In this document: positions 32,903 to 43,189 of the stretch, in pieces
How positions within the stretch are numbered: the first letter of the stretch is position 1
How the letters are laid out: the number at the start of each line of letters is the position of its first letter
Assembly: GCF_050947335.1 (NCBI RefSeq)
Contig: NC_134984.1
Span: forward strand, 11,513,926-11,577,925
DNA from: Megachile rotundata
Lineage: Eukaryota > Arthropoda > Insecta > Hymenoptera > Megachilidae
Reading direction: 5' to 3'
Length of the DNA stretch: 64,000 nucleotides
Translations under genes and position numbers: made by a program
Notes under the pieces: model-generated
Databases searched by the model: none
Told to the model about the DNA's origin: nothing
What the model saw: the letters and a program-made list of their open reading frames with translations, nothing else

Positions 32903-35900
32903 ATCCCCCACTTTTGCGGAGCCTAATCCCAAAATTTGAATAGCTTTCGTATGTAATGGCCGCTTCAATGCCTTCGTCATTGCATCTGCTGGGTTCTCGT
33001 TCGTGGCGATGTAAATAACGTTCATTATACCTTCTTCTACTTTTTCCCTCACCACGTGATAGGCTATATCTATGTGTTTGGTTTTACTTTTTTCTGCTCT
33101 GTTCCTAGAGAAATGAATAGCTGCTCGATTGTCGCAATAAACTTCGATGGTGTCTGAAACCAAAAATTCAAATAAGTCTAGTTCCTTTAAAAACATTCGC
33201 ATCCATGCGGCTTCTCTGGCACTTCGAGATAAGGCAATGTATTCAGCTTCCATCGTGGATGTCGATACGCATCCTTGTTTTGATGAGTACCATTCCACCG
33301 TGCTTTCTCCAATTTTGGTAATCACACCTGAATAAGAGAGTCTGCTGTCGATGTCGCCTGCCCAGTCTGCGTCTGAATATATCTTTAATTTTGGATCTTT
33401 AATTACGGGGTACCTTAGTCCTAGATCTTTGGTCTTGCTTAGGTAGCGTAATATGTGCTTTGCTTGATGCCAGTGTGTCATTCCAGGATTGGCATTGTAC
33501 TGGGATAACTTTGTCACTGCATATAATATGTCTGGCCTGGTGTGCAAAGCTAAATACATTAATTCTCCAATGAGTTTTCTGTACGGTACCTTAGACATCT
33601 TTTCTTTCTCCTTCGGTGTTCGTGGGGCATCTTCCTTTGAAAGTCTCGTTCCTGGCTCTAACGGTGTGGCCGCTCCGCGACAGTCAATCATGTTATACTC
33701 CTTTAAAATTGTCTCAATGTAGCTTGTTTGTGTCAGTGAGACATTTTCATCATTGATCCACTCCACCTTCACTCCTAAGGCATGACTTATCTCACCTAAG
33801 TCTTTGGCTTCATATTCTCTATTGATAGAGTCTATTAGTTTCACGATTGGCATTTGCTCTCTGGAAAAAACAAAGATATCATCTACATATATGACTACGA
33901 CTATCCAATGCTCTTTTACATATACGCATCCCGAAGATTTCAGTCTTTTGAATTCTTGTTCGACTAGGAAACGATCTAGTTCCCTATTCCAGTTCCTTCC
34001 GGATTGTTTTAATCCGTATATCGGTCTTAATAGCTTCGCTACGGATCCTTCTTTTGCACATTCGTGCAACGGCGGTAACTTCATAAATATTTCCTCTTCT
34101 AGTTCTCCATACAAATATGCGCATTTAATGTCGATGTGTCTGGTGTACCATTGGAAGTTTACTGCTATCGCTAACATTATTCTAATCACGGAGAAACTAG
34201 CTACTGGTGCATATGTTTCGTCGTAATCCAAACCTTTCTGTTGGGAATAGCCTTGTGCTACTAGTCTTGCCTTGTATCGGTGAATTCGTCCATCCGCATC
34301 CCTTTTCAATTTGAATACCCACTTGCAACCTATGCATTTCTTTCCTTCTGGAAGCTTGGTAATTTCCCATGTTTTTCTGTTGGATAGATTGTCTAGTTCT
34401 TCCTTGATGGCGCCTTTCCATTGCGTGGCTTGTGGGGAAGCTAGGGCTTCTTCAATGTCTCGTGGCTCATTTATTTGCAAAAAATTGGCTTCTACATCGC
34501 TTCCTGCTAGAGAATTCTCTGTTTCATCGTTACTAATAATTTCTGTTGGCTTACCCTTTCGTCCGTATGGGTTCCTTATAATTTTTCGGGGTCCTGGGCG
34601 TCTACTCCGCCCCCCCACTGGTTTCTTATTCGAGTGCTCCGGTTCTCCCTTTTGCTCTGTCTGGCTTGTGGTCTCATCAGGTATGTGTTCGTGCGTGACG
34701 CTTTCCGTTTCGGATTCGCTACTGTCTAGCCATCTTCCACTGTTCCAAGTGTTCGCATCCTTGCCCTGTATCCATTCATATCCAACCTTGTCCTCTGCGA
34801 ATCTAACGTGTTTAGTGATTATTATTTCATTTTTCTGTGGACACCATAATCTATACCCTCGTGTCTGTTCTGAATAACCAACAAAAATGCATGCGATCGC
34901 TCGATCATCTAGCTTCTTCCTTCCTTGTTGTGGTAGGCGGGCATACGCTAAGCATCCATAGACCTTTAAGTGACGGACACTCGGTGCTCGGCCTCTCCAC
35001 ACTGCTAGCGGAACGTCGTCGCTTATGGATGAGTGGCATACTCTATTTCTGACGTAGGCTGCTGTTGACACTGCTTCTGCCCAAAATTTTTGCGGTAGAC
35101 GCGATGATTTTAACATAGATCGGGTCAAATCTAGTAGTGTTCTGTTGATTCGTTCTGCGATGCCGTTCATTTGCGGGGTTTCCACGTTTGATCGCTCGTG
35201 CTTGATGCCCAGCGTTCTGAAAAATGCGTCTAATTCTTTGTTACAATATTCCAACCCATTATCGGTTCGGAATCTCTTAATTCTCTTTCCAGTGTCGCGC
35301 TCCATTCGTGCAATGTATTCTTGTATGCATCTTTTGACTTCGTCCTTAGATTTTATACATGCGATGTTAGTATATCTAGAGAAATCGTCCGTAAAGGTTA
35401 TAAAGTACCTGTTTCCTCCCATGGAATTCTCTGGCATGGGTCCACACACATCCGAGTGGATTAACTCGCCGATTTCTTTCGATTGCCTTCCATTTGTTCT
35501 TTTGCAAGGAACTTTGGTAGCTTTTCCAATATTACACGCATCACAAGTATATTTGCTCGCCTTAGTGTTTAAACCTGTGACACTTTTGTTTCTAATTAGT
35601 CGTTTTATTGTGTCAGTACTCACGTGACAGAATCGTTGATGCCATATCTGATCAGTTTCCACGCTGGTTGCATATAATTCCGTTGGGCCTCTTTCCATGC
35701 AAACCTTGGCATCCACTACATATAGGTCATTTCTTCTATGGGCAATACACATGATTTCCTTCGTTCTAACGTTTCTAACCTTTGCCATACCATGCTTTAT
35801 TAAGAGTTCCTTTCCTTTCTGTTCGATTCTGGATACAGACATCAGGTTCCTTCTGATATTAGGCACATAATAAACATCCTGCAATTCTACAATTCTTTTA

Positions 35901-36568
35901 ATATTTCCGACAATCATTTTTAGCTTTATATTTCCTATTCCTTCGGCTTTCAGTGTTGTTCCCCCTTGTTTGTTGGGGTCACCTGCAGTATTTACGATTT
36001 CGTGGTTTATCGGTCGGAAGCTCGCGAACCAATCTTTTCTTCGACAAACATGATGCGTACACCCGCTATCTAATAACCAAGAGTCTTCTAAGCTTATTGT
36101 ATTCAGACTTACCAGGAATACGTCATCTCTATCTCTCTTGTCTGATCTGTATTGCATCCTTGGTTTTCCTCTATACTTGCTTCTGTTCATTCTGGCACGG
36201 CAATTGTTAGCAATGTGACCAACTCTTTTACAGTTAAAACATATGGGTGCTTGCCTAGGACTATCACTCATCATATTAGTTTCTTTCTTGTTTTGAGCCT
36301 TTTTACTCACGTGCAATGCTTCGTTGATGTATTCGGCCGTGGCATCTAATCTGGACATTCTCCTTTCATATTCTTCTAGTAGAACTCTTTTGATTTCGAT
36401 CGATGTAAATTTGTCGTCGGGTAGATTGGCCAGAGACATATTAATGTTCTCATAGCAGTCTGGGAGTCCAGACAGCATCACGTAGGCAACGTCCTCGTCC
36501 TTTACTTCCACATTTGCTTCTCTCAGATCTCTAGCGGCGGCTTTTACTCTAGACATGTAACTCGACAT
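32900..36568 (-). CDS. Copia Gag-C/Pol polyprotein (after in-frame TGA)
   Basis: This frame is 1222 codons from the first ATG after the stop at 36581-36583; it is the same frame as the upstream Gag part. Domains in order: Gag C-part (1-100); CCHC zinc knuckle at 110-123 (CFNCKRVGHIANNC); aspartic protease with DSGC at 167-170; integrase HHCC zinc motif (His310, His315, Cys342, Cys345); integrase core Asp373, Asp436, Glu472 (35-residue D-E spacing); a variable acidic/basic linker (about 600-690); reverse transcriptase (about 730-975) with YVDD at 894-897; RNase H (about 1060-1185) with Asp1066/Asp1068, Glu1107/Glu1109 and Asp1146. All catalytic residues are present. The stop codon is the first codon of the 3' LTR, followed at once by TAG. 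The product copies and integrates the element. Initiation at this internal ATG would lack the Gag N-terminus. Confidence 0.96.
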   Translation of the reverse strand: MSSYMSRVKAAARDLREANVEVKDEDVAYVMLSGLPDCYENINMSLANLPDDKFTSIEIKRVLLEEYERRMSRLDATAEYINEALHVSKKAQNKKETNMMSDSPRQAPICFNCKRVGHIANNCRARMNRSKYRGKPRMQYRSDKRDRDDVFLVSLNTISLEDSWLLDSGCTHHVCRRKDWFASFRPINHEIVNTAGDPNKQGGTTLKAEGIGNIKLKMIVGNIKRIVELQDVYYVPNIRRNLMSVSRIEQKGKELLIKHGMAKVRNVRTKEIMCIAHRRNDLYVVDAKVCMERGPTELYATSVETDQIWHQRFCHVSTDTIKRLIRNKSVTGLNTKASKYTCDACNIGKATKVPCKRTNGRQSKEIGELIHSDVCGPMPENSMGGNRYFITFTDDFSRYTNIACIKSKDEVKRCIQEYIARMERDTGKRIKRFRTDNGLEYCNKELDAFFRTLGIKHERSNVETPQMNGIAERINRTLLDLTRSMLKSSRLPQKFWAEAVSTAAYVRNRVCHSSISDDVPLAVWRGRAPSVRHLKVYGCLAYARLPQQGRKKLDDRAIACIFVGYSEQTRGYRLWCPQKNEIIITKHVRFAEDKVGYEWIQGKDANTWNSGRWLDSSESETESVTHEHIPDETTSQTEQKGEPEHSNKKPVGGRSRRPGPRKIIRNPYGRKGKPTEIISNDETENSLAGSDVEANFLQINEPRDIEEALASPQATQWKGAIKEELDNLSNRKTWEITKLPEGKKCIGCKWVFKLKRDADGRIHRYKARLVAQGYSQQKGLDYDETYAPVASFSVIRIMLAIAVNFQWYTRHIDIKCAYLYGELEEEIFMKLPPLHECAKEGSVAKLLRPIYGLKQSGRNWNRELDRFLVEQEFKRLKSSGCVYVKEHWIVVVIYVDDIFVFSREQMPIVKLIDSINREYEAKDLGEISHALGVKVEWINDENVSLTQTSYIETILKEYNMIDCRGAATPLEPGTRLSKEDAPRTPKEKEKMSKVPYRKLIGELMYLALHTRPDILYAVTKLSQYNANPGMTHWHQAKHILRYLSKTKDLGLRYPVIKDPKLKIYSDADWAGDIDSRLSYSGVITKIGESTVEWYSSKQGCVSTSTMEAEYIALSRSAREAAWMRMFLKELDLFEFLVSDTIEVYCDNRAAIHFSRNRAEKSKTKHIDIAYHVVREKVEEGIMNVIYIATNENPADAMTKALKRPLHTKAIQILGLGSAKVGD
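32903..32913 (-). other. Polypurine tract of the Copia element
   Basis: The minus-strand sequence AGTGGGGGAT lies directly before the 3' LTR and fits the primer for plus-strand DNA synthesis. It is also the last codons of the polyprotein (Val-Gly-Asp). Confidence 0.75.
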
Positions 36569-36580
36569 ATTTTCATTATC

Positions 36581-36934
36581 TCACATTTTTATGTGGTAAA
36601 ATTCCTTTTTCAAATGTAGAACTCGGACACGCGATTTTGGTTGATGCACTTGCTTTAGTGCTTCCCACGCTTCGTGTGCGGTCGCGCAATCTTCGATATG
36701 TATTTGTTGGTCACCCTCTATATTTAATCCGATCGCGGCAAACGCTTTATTTTCATTTATCTGGTGTGCTCTTACCTCGTCATTCGTGGGATTCTGTGGT
36801 AGTTTTATCTCAGTCAGCACGTGGTCCAGTAACCCTTTTCCTCTAAGGTACCAGGATATCTCGGTTTTCCATGTTTGATAATTAGCATCGGAGAGTTTTG
36901 TAATTTTGAGTTCACCTTTTGCTTCACCGGACAT
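36581..36934 (-). CDS. Copia Gag N-terminal part, ended by premature TGA
   Basis: It is 117 codons from ATG 36934, 70 bp after the 5' LTR. The sequence has the usual Copia Gag start (KLSDANYQTWKTEISWYLRG) and the conserved EAWEALKQVHQPKSR region of the UBN2/retrotran_gag type. TGA at 36581-36583 follows HIKM; the same frame continues four codons later with the ATG used above and runs open for 1222 codons. So the stop either is one nonsense change in an otherwise intact element or is read through. Gag forms the virus-like particle that encloses the RNA; a 117-residue fragment would not be expected to assemble. Confidence 0.93.
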   Translation of the reverse strand: MSGEAKGELKITKLSDANYQTWKTEISWYLRGKGLLDHVLTEIKLPQNPTNDEVRAHQINENKAFAAIGLNIEGDQQIHIEDCATAHEAWEALKQVHQPKSRVRVLHLKKEFYHIKM

Positions 36935-36988
36935 TTCAAATATTTCTAGTTTTTACTTTTCACTAGTTATACACGCACAATTTAATCA

Positions 36989-37002
36989 CTGGGCCCATAA
37001 CC
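36989..37002 (-). other. Primer binding site, half initiator-tRNA-Met type
   Basis: The minus-strand sequence GGTTATGGGCCCAG lies two bases inside the 5' LTR. It is complementary to the anticodon stem-loop of initiator tRNA-Met, not its 3' end. This is the primer arrangement known for Drosophila copia, which primes on a cleaved tRNA half. Confidence 0.88.
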
Positions 37003-37004
37003 TT

Positions 37005-37265
37005 TGTGAGCAGCTTCGCGCTTTTATTAATATAAATGGTTATAATTCTGTACACACATGAAACAAAAGATATATATATATATAATATGTATTCGCAATC
37101 GATCGTTGATGAACACGTGCTTATGGCTACGCGACCACGAGGTAAGTGAGACGATACACTCGCAATTTCCGATCCGCGAGGTAGCCAGCGGAAATCGCGA
37201 GTCTACTAGAACCTTCTCGATGCTCCCTTAACCGCGCTATTCAAAGTCGACGCAAACCACTATCA
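37005..37265 (-). repeat. Copia 5' LTR
   Basis: It is 261 bp and identical to the LTR at 32642-32902 by base-by-base reading, including the TA run. It carries the promoter-type TA-rich run and AATAAA at 37023-37028 (minus). The 5' target duplication CTAAC follows at 37266-37270. Confidence 0.97.
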
Positions 37266-37270
37266 CTAAC

Positions 37271-38370
37271 ATTTTCAAATTTCTAAATTCCCAAATTCCC
37301 AAATTCCTAAATTCCCAAATTCCTAAATTCCTAAATTCCTAAATTCCCAAATTCCCAAATTCCTAAATTCCTAAATTCCCAAATTCCCAAATTCCTAAAT
37401 TCCCAAATTCCCAAATTCCCAAATTCCCAAATTCCTAAATTCCCAAATTCCTAAATTCCCAAATTCCTAAATTCCCAAATTCCCAAATTCCCAAATTCCC
37501 AAATTCCCAAATTCCCAAATTCCCAAATTCCCAAATTCCCAAATTCCCAAATTCCTAAATTCCCAAGTTCCTAAATTCATAAAATTCCAAATTCCCAAAT
37601 TCCTAAATTCCCAAATTCCCGAATTCCCAAATTCCCAAATTCCCAAATTCCCAAATTCCCAAATTCCTAAATTCCCAAACTCCCAAATTCCTAAATTCCC
37701 AAATTCCTAAATTCCTAAATTCCTAAATTCCCAAATTCCCAAATTCCTAAATTCCTAAATTCCCAAATTCCCAAATTCCTAAATTCCCAAATTCCCAAAT
37801 TCCCAAATTCCCAAATTCCTAAATTCCCAAATTCCTAAATTCCCAAATTCCTAAATTCCCAAATTCCCAAATTCCCAAATTCCCAAATTCCCAAATTCCC
37901 AAATTCCCAAATTCCCAAATTCCCAAATTCCCAAATTCCTAAATTCCCAAGTTCCTAAATTCATAAAATTCCAAATTCCCAAATTCCTAAATTCCCAAAT
38001 TCCCGAATTCCCAAATTCCCAAATTCCCAAATTCCCAAATTCCCAAATTCCTAAATTCCCAAACTCCCAAATTCCTAAATTCCCAAATTCTTAAATTCCC
38101 AAATTCCCAAATTCCCAAATTCCCAAATTCCCAAATTCCCAAATTCCCAAATTTCTAAATTCATAAAATCCCAAATTCCCAAATTCCCAAATTCCCAAAA
38201 TTTCCAAAATTCCCAAAATTCCCAAAAATCCAAAATTCCCAAAATTCCCAAAATTCCCAAAATTCCCAAAATTCCCAAAATTCCCAAAATTCCCAAAATT
38301 CCTAAAATTCCCAAAATTCCAAATGTCCACACATCCAAATACCAAAGTTCCCAAATTTCAAGCCTGAAAA
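37271..38370 (+). repeat. 8-bp minisatellite (AATTCCCA/AATTCCTA)n with 384-bp higher-order repeat
   Basis: It is about 1.1 kb of AATTCCCA with AATTCCTA variants. The order of variants, plus markers such as CCCAAGTTCC, ATTCATAAAATTCC and CCCGAATT, is repeated after exactly 384 bp (37561 versus 37945), which is 48 units. The right end (38190-38330) shifts to a 9-bp AAAATTCCC unit. Minus-strand frames are Gly-Ile-Leu/Asn-Phe repeats without meaning. Confidence 0.95.
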
Positions 38371-39086
38371 CCAACAAAATTTGTAACCCGCAAACGTCAT
38401 ATAGACCGCATAGTAGCGAAACCCATGAAAGTTCGAAATCGTCGATACGCGATATCCGAAGAGCTGATCCGATTTTGAGGAAGTTGCCAAGCCGCGTTGC
38501 AACCGGAATGGAGATTCTGGGAATTTATGGTTTTCATTTCTTGGCTCGAGTCGGACGTGTTACTGGCGTTGCGGGCGTGACGAAAATATTTAACTAGTCG
38601 AAAGGTGGTTTCGTTCGTGTTTTAAAAGAACGCGATTTAGCTTGGCCCGCTGTGTAATCTGTGCTGGTTCACTTGTAAAACGGCTGGCTGTAACACACGG
38701 TGCCGGCATGTGATTTCATATTTCGTGAAACGCGTTTCGACCATGTATCCGCGGCACCCTTTTGCTTTCTCCTTCCATTTCTATTTCTTTGAACGAGACG
38801 TGGTTACGGAGAAAACATGTGTAACTTTTTGTAACACTTAACCTCTTTCCTTAAGGTGCTTCGCATTTGTTTCTTTGCGGCCATCGTGTTTGTTTACATA
38901 TTCGTCTCAAACTTGTACCTTTCAAAATTCTTTATTAAACATATGTTATTTATTGCTGTCCGAAAACACGAAAAGTTGTTTGGATATAATAAAGCATACT
39001 TTTAGAATTAAATGCCGGTTATAATAGTTATAAATATACAAATTTTTATAGAAAATAAATAAAATTAAACAGCAGTTGTAGAAAAA
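38371..39086. other. Unique DNA, no gene recognised
   Basis: Position 38380-38860 is GC-richer and complex. I see no coding frame or RNA gene that can be supported. Confidence 0.45.
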
Positions 39087-39232
39087 AAGAGAATAATCCT
39101 TTTTGGAGAAAGATATTGGAATCGTATTTTATTATAAATTTCATGGATAACTTATTTCTTACAAAATATTTAAATATTTTTATCACGTGAAAATTATTTT
39201 GTTTAAAATTTACCATTCAAATAAATATTATG
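39087..39232 (-). repeat. 145-bp inverted dispersed repeat, copy 2
   Basis: This is the reverse complement of 32345-32490. Both boundaries are sharp: outside them the two loci share nothing. Confidence 0.85.
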
Positions 39233-40284
39233 ATTTTTTCCTCAAGTGTTTAATCCAAAGCGACTCAATATAATATTGAGACAGACAAAGGATGTCTAAA
39301 AGTTCGGCACAGTTTGCACATGACAATCATTTTTTAGTCCAATAGTAATTAAAACTGAACTCGAAATCAATCATTGTCAGAATACGAGTCCAATTTGTCA
39401 CATTTCAATAATTACATATGTCACGTATTACAGACGATATAAGGCAAAGATTTAACATCCACACAAACGTATTAATAAAAATACAAGAAAACATATTTAA
39501 TAAACCATCCAACAAAATATCAACCTGTTCAATTCGTAATTCTACTCATTCCATCATCAGACATGGCCATCGACTCTCTTCAAAACCAGACTCCAATTAC
39601 TGAATAATCGATTTTTTACAACCCGCCTTCACAAAACTGGGACGACTAAGTTCGTCAACGGCCAGGTGCTTCATACTCGTTCAACGTTGCTCTTAATTAC
39701 AGACTAACAACAATTTTTTTACCTCGCTGAACTCTCGTAGCGGCTAAATTTCCTTTTAATGTGATTATATGTATACGAGCGTTCGTTGTAATATTCCGGT
39801 GAGCCCACCATCAAAACCACCCTCTGCTACTTTTCCCTCTTTGGTACACCCTTTACATGCTAATGTCTGTCGGTTGAATATCATACGGGCAATTCATACT
39901 GAATACGAAATAGTTTGAGATTGGAAAGGGAAACGTCGTACCGTATCCACCTGATGCTTTTTACACTGCGGGGGTGGAGTCGTTGTTATGGTGCGCACGT
40001 GACGCAAAAAGGGATTGTTCGTTGGAGAAGTTGATTAAATATCAAATTTAATTGTGACGAGGTTACCGTTTCGTTGAATGACAATAACTGTTGATTTGTT
40101 GGAGCTCGGAGAGACGGGGTTAGGTTATGTTGTTTTTAGCGAGAAAATTTGAATGTTTGAAATTTCTTTGACTGGGTTTATGCGCTTTTATGGAGGTTGG
40201 TGAATTCTTTTAGGGATTAAGATTGTTTAGGGGGAAACTATGTGCTATGTATTCTTAGTAATGTGCTGTATTTTTTATTGTAAT
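39233..40284. other. Unique DNA, no gene recognised
   Basis: A 61-codon frame at 39418-39603 (+) is unassigned. GC content rises at 39780-40110 without a supported gene. Confidence 0.45.
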
Positions 40285-40980
40285 ATTTATATAATTGTAA
40301 ATTTGTAAATTTGCAAAGTCAGTTTGTAAATTTATAAAATTTGTAAATTTGCCAATTTGTCAATTTTTTAATTTTTCAGTTTTTCAGTTTTTCAATTTCG
40401 CAATTTCTCAATTTTTCAGTTTTTCAGTTTTTTAATTTCTCAATTTCTCAATTTCTCAATTTTTCAATTTCTCAATTTCTTAATTTTTCAATTTCTCAAT
40501 TTTTCAATTTCTCAATTTCTCAATTTCTCAATTTCTCAATTTCTCAATTTCTCAATTTCTCAATTTCTCAATTTCTCAATTTCTCAATTTCTCAATTTCT
40601 CAATTTCTCAATTTCTCAATTTCTCAATTTCTCAATTTCTCAATTTCTCAATTTCTCAATTTCTCAATTTCTCAATTTCTCAATTTCTCAATTTCTCAAT
40701 TTCTCAATTTCTCAATTTCTCAATTTCTCAATTTCTCAATTTCTCAATTTCTCAATTTCTCAATATCTCAATTTTTCAATTTCTCAATTTCTCAATTTGT
40801 CAGTTCGTCAATTCGCCAATTTTATCAATTTGTCAATTTGTCAATTTGTCAATTTGTCAATTCTGTCAATTTTGTCAATTCTGTCAATTATGTCAATTAT
40901 GTCAATTATGTCAATTATGTCAATTATGTCAATTATGTCAATTATGTCAATCATGTCAATTTGTCAATTAGTCTATTCAT
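40285..40980 (+). repeat. 8-bp minisatellite (AATTTCTC)n passing into 9-bp (AATTATGTC)n
   Basis: Position 40495-40765 is about 34 near-perfect AATTTCTC units. The left side is AATTTTTCAGTTTTT-type decay, and the right side changes to AATTTGTC and then AATTATGTC (9 bp, about 40885-40955). Confidence 0.95.
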
Positions 40981-42097
40981 AAATTAGTCAATTTACAAAC
41001 TTGTCAGTCTATAAATTTATAACATCGACAATTTGCAAATATGTGAATTTGCAAACTCGATCATTTAGAAACTTGTAGATTTAATGACACAAGAACTTCA
41101 AAATTTGACAATTTAAAAATTTTAAATCTGAATAATTAAAAAATTTAGAAATATGAAAATTGAAAATTTGATAATTTCAAAATTTGAAATTTGAAGATCT
41201 CGAAACATATTAGCATCTGAACCCTGAGGAATTTAGAAATTTAAGGTTTCTAAAATTTGAGAATTGAAAATAATAATTTAATGAACTCAGACTGCTGGAA
41301 AATAAAAGCAATCCTCCAAGCGTATTACAACCAGCAAACAATTTCCCATCCCTGCACTAAAATTATCAAAATTCCTGCAGCTTTTTCCCCACTATACATA
41401 TGTATACACGTACTTAACGTAAGTAACAGCAAAGAATTATAACGCTGCCTGTAAACATGGTACATACTGAATTTAATATCGCCCAGACACAAATTTTCCG
41501 TAACAGCCGTTCCAAACCGCTGGAAAGTGCAATGGCCGGTAGCCAAGCTTTCAAGCATATTTTCTGCGAGAACTAACGAACAAAATCTCGGTTTTCGTTT
41601 CCGGACGAGTCCGTTACATCCGGCAGTATGAAGCTATAGCTAATCAAGCGTGACGTTTAATTACATTCCTAGCACCGAACACGGTCCATGACCACCGCTA
41701 ATTAATTCAACCGCGCGCAATAATGTGAATCCTAATCCATAAATACAACACGAGCGTTATCTCGCGATACGCGCGATCGTAAATTAATTACACTCGCTCG
41801 TTATAATCGTTGGATAAGCAGACCATGGACCATCAATTAAATCCAAAGTTCACTGAATGAAATCCTGTCTAACTGTCCAGAGTTGCTGTGCTTTAAAATC
41901 CGTGAACGACTATGTGAATCGTCTGAAAATTTCTGATTTAAGGATGTCTTGTTCTTGCTTCAAATTCTATGATTCGTCCTTCGAGCTTGTTACTGCGTTA
42001 GAGCTGGTTATTTTTATCTGGTAACAACGGGGAAGTAACTGTCGTCAAACCATGAGTTGATGCGAAGAAGCTGATTGGGTGTTTAGAAGGGGTAATG
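40981..42097. other. Decayed array edge and unique DNA, no gene recognised
   Basis: Position 40981-41280 is AT-rich AAATTTGAAAATT-like decay. Position 41280-42090 is complex sequence without a supported gene; frames at 41257-41442 (+) and 41325-41558 (-) overlap and are unassigned. Confidence 0.45.
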
Positions 42098-42141
42098 TGT
42101 TTGTATGTGTGAGTGAATGTGTGTGTGTTTGTGTGTGTGTG
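42098..42141 (+). repeat. GT microsatellite, interrupted
   Basis: GTGTGTTTGTGTGTGTGTG-type sequence with a few A interruptions. Confidence 0.85.
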
Positions 42142-43170
42142 AATAGTGTAAATTTCTAAATTTCTAAATTTTTAAATTTTTAAATTTTTAAATTTCCAAA
42201 TTTCCAAATTTCTAATTTTCCAGTTTCTTAATTCTTCAAATTCCCTAATTTCCCTATTTCCCAATTCCCCAATTCCCCAATTCCCCAATTCCCTAACTTC
42301 CCAATTCCCAATTTTCCAATTTTCCAATTTTCCAAATTTCCAAAGTTCCAAATTTCCAAATTTTCAAACTTCTAATTTTCCAGTTTCTTAATTCTCCCAA
42401 TTTCCTAATTTCCCAATTTCCCAATTCCCCAATTCCCTAATACCCCAATTTCCAAATTTCCCAATTCCCCAATTCCCTAATACCCCAATTTCCCAATTCC
42501 CTAATTCCCTAATTCCCTGATTCCCTAATTCCCTAATTCCCTAATTCCCTAATTCCCTAATTCCCTAATTCCCTAATTCCCTACCTCCCTAATTCCCTAA
42601 CTCCCCAATTCCCAATTTTCCAATTTTCTAATTTTCCAGTTCCTTAATTCTCCCAATTCCCTAATTCCCTAATTTCCTAACTCCCCAATTCCCAATGTTC
42701 CAATTTTTCAATTTTCCAAATTTCCAAATTTCCAAATTTCTAATTTTCCAGTTCCTTAATTCTCCCAATTCCCTAATTCCCCAATTTCCAAATTTCCAAA
42801 CTTCGAAATTTCTAAGTTCCCAAATTTGCAAACTTCCAAATTCTCAAATTTTGTAACTTTCAAATTTCCAAATTCTCATAACCCCAAACTCCCTAGTCTT
42901 CTAACCTCCAAATTTTCAAATTTCTAAATTTAAAAATTATGAACCCTTAAGTGTTCTAAATCTTCAAATTTCCAAATTCCTAAATAAAAAATTCTAAATT
43001 TTGAAATATTGCAAACTCCCAAGTTTAAAATGCACTAAATCCTCGAACTTCTCATTCTCTAAATTCGTATAGTTTTGCATCTTCAAAATCCCAAATACCC
43101 AAATTTCAAAATTTTCCAAGTCTGCATTTTTAAATTTCCACACTTTCCAAATTACCAAGAAAATCCATAT
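42142..43170 (+). repeat. 8-bp minisatellite (AATTCCCT/AATTTCCA)n, mosaic
   Basis: The array consists of blocks of AATTCCCT (clean at about 42490-42600), AATTCCCC, AATTTTCC and AAATTTCC. Longer segments recur, such as TAATTTTCCAGTTCCTTAAT at about 42628 and 42739. The right half is strongly decayed. Confidence 0.9.
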
Positions 43171-43189
43171 CCCACTGTATTTTTATAAT

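Larger units (their letters stand above)
32642..37265 (-). mobile_element. Copia-superfamily LTR retrotransposon, 4624 bp, recent insertion
   Basis: It is a complete element on the minus strand: two 261-bp LTRs that look identical base for base, a 5-bp CTAAC duplication, a copia-type primer binding site, a polypurine tract and one gag-pol frame. The order Gag, protease, integrase, reverse transcriptase, RNase H defines Ty1/copia. Identical LTRs imply insertion too recently for mutations to accumulate. A single in-frame TGA in gag is the only visible lesion. It landed at the left edge of an AATTCCCA minisatellite. Confidence 0.97.

Noticed and set aside
33147..36349. Several plus-strand frames of 60-188 codons
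   Set aside because: They lie antisense to the Copia polyprotein and show no features of their own.
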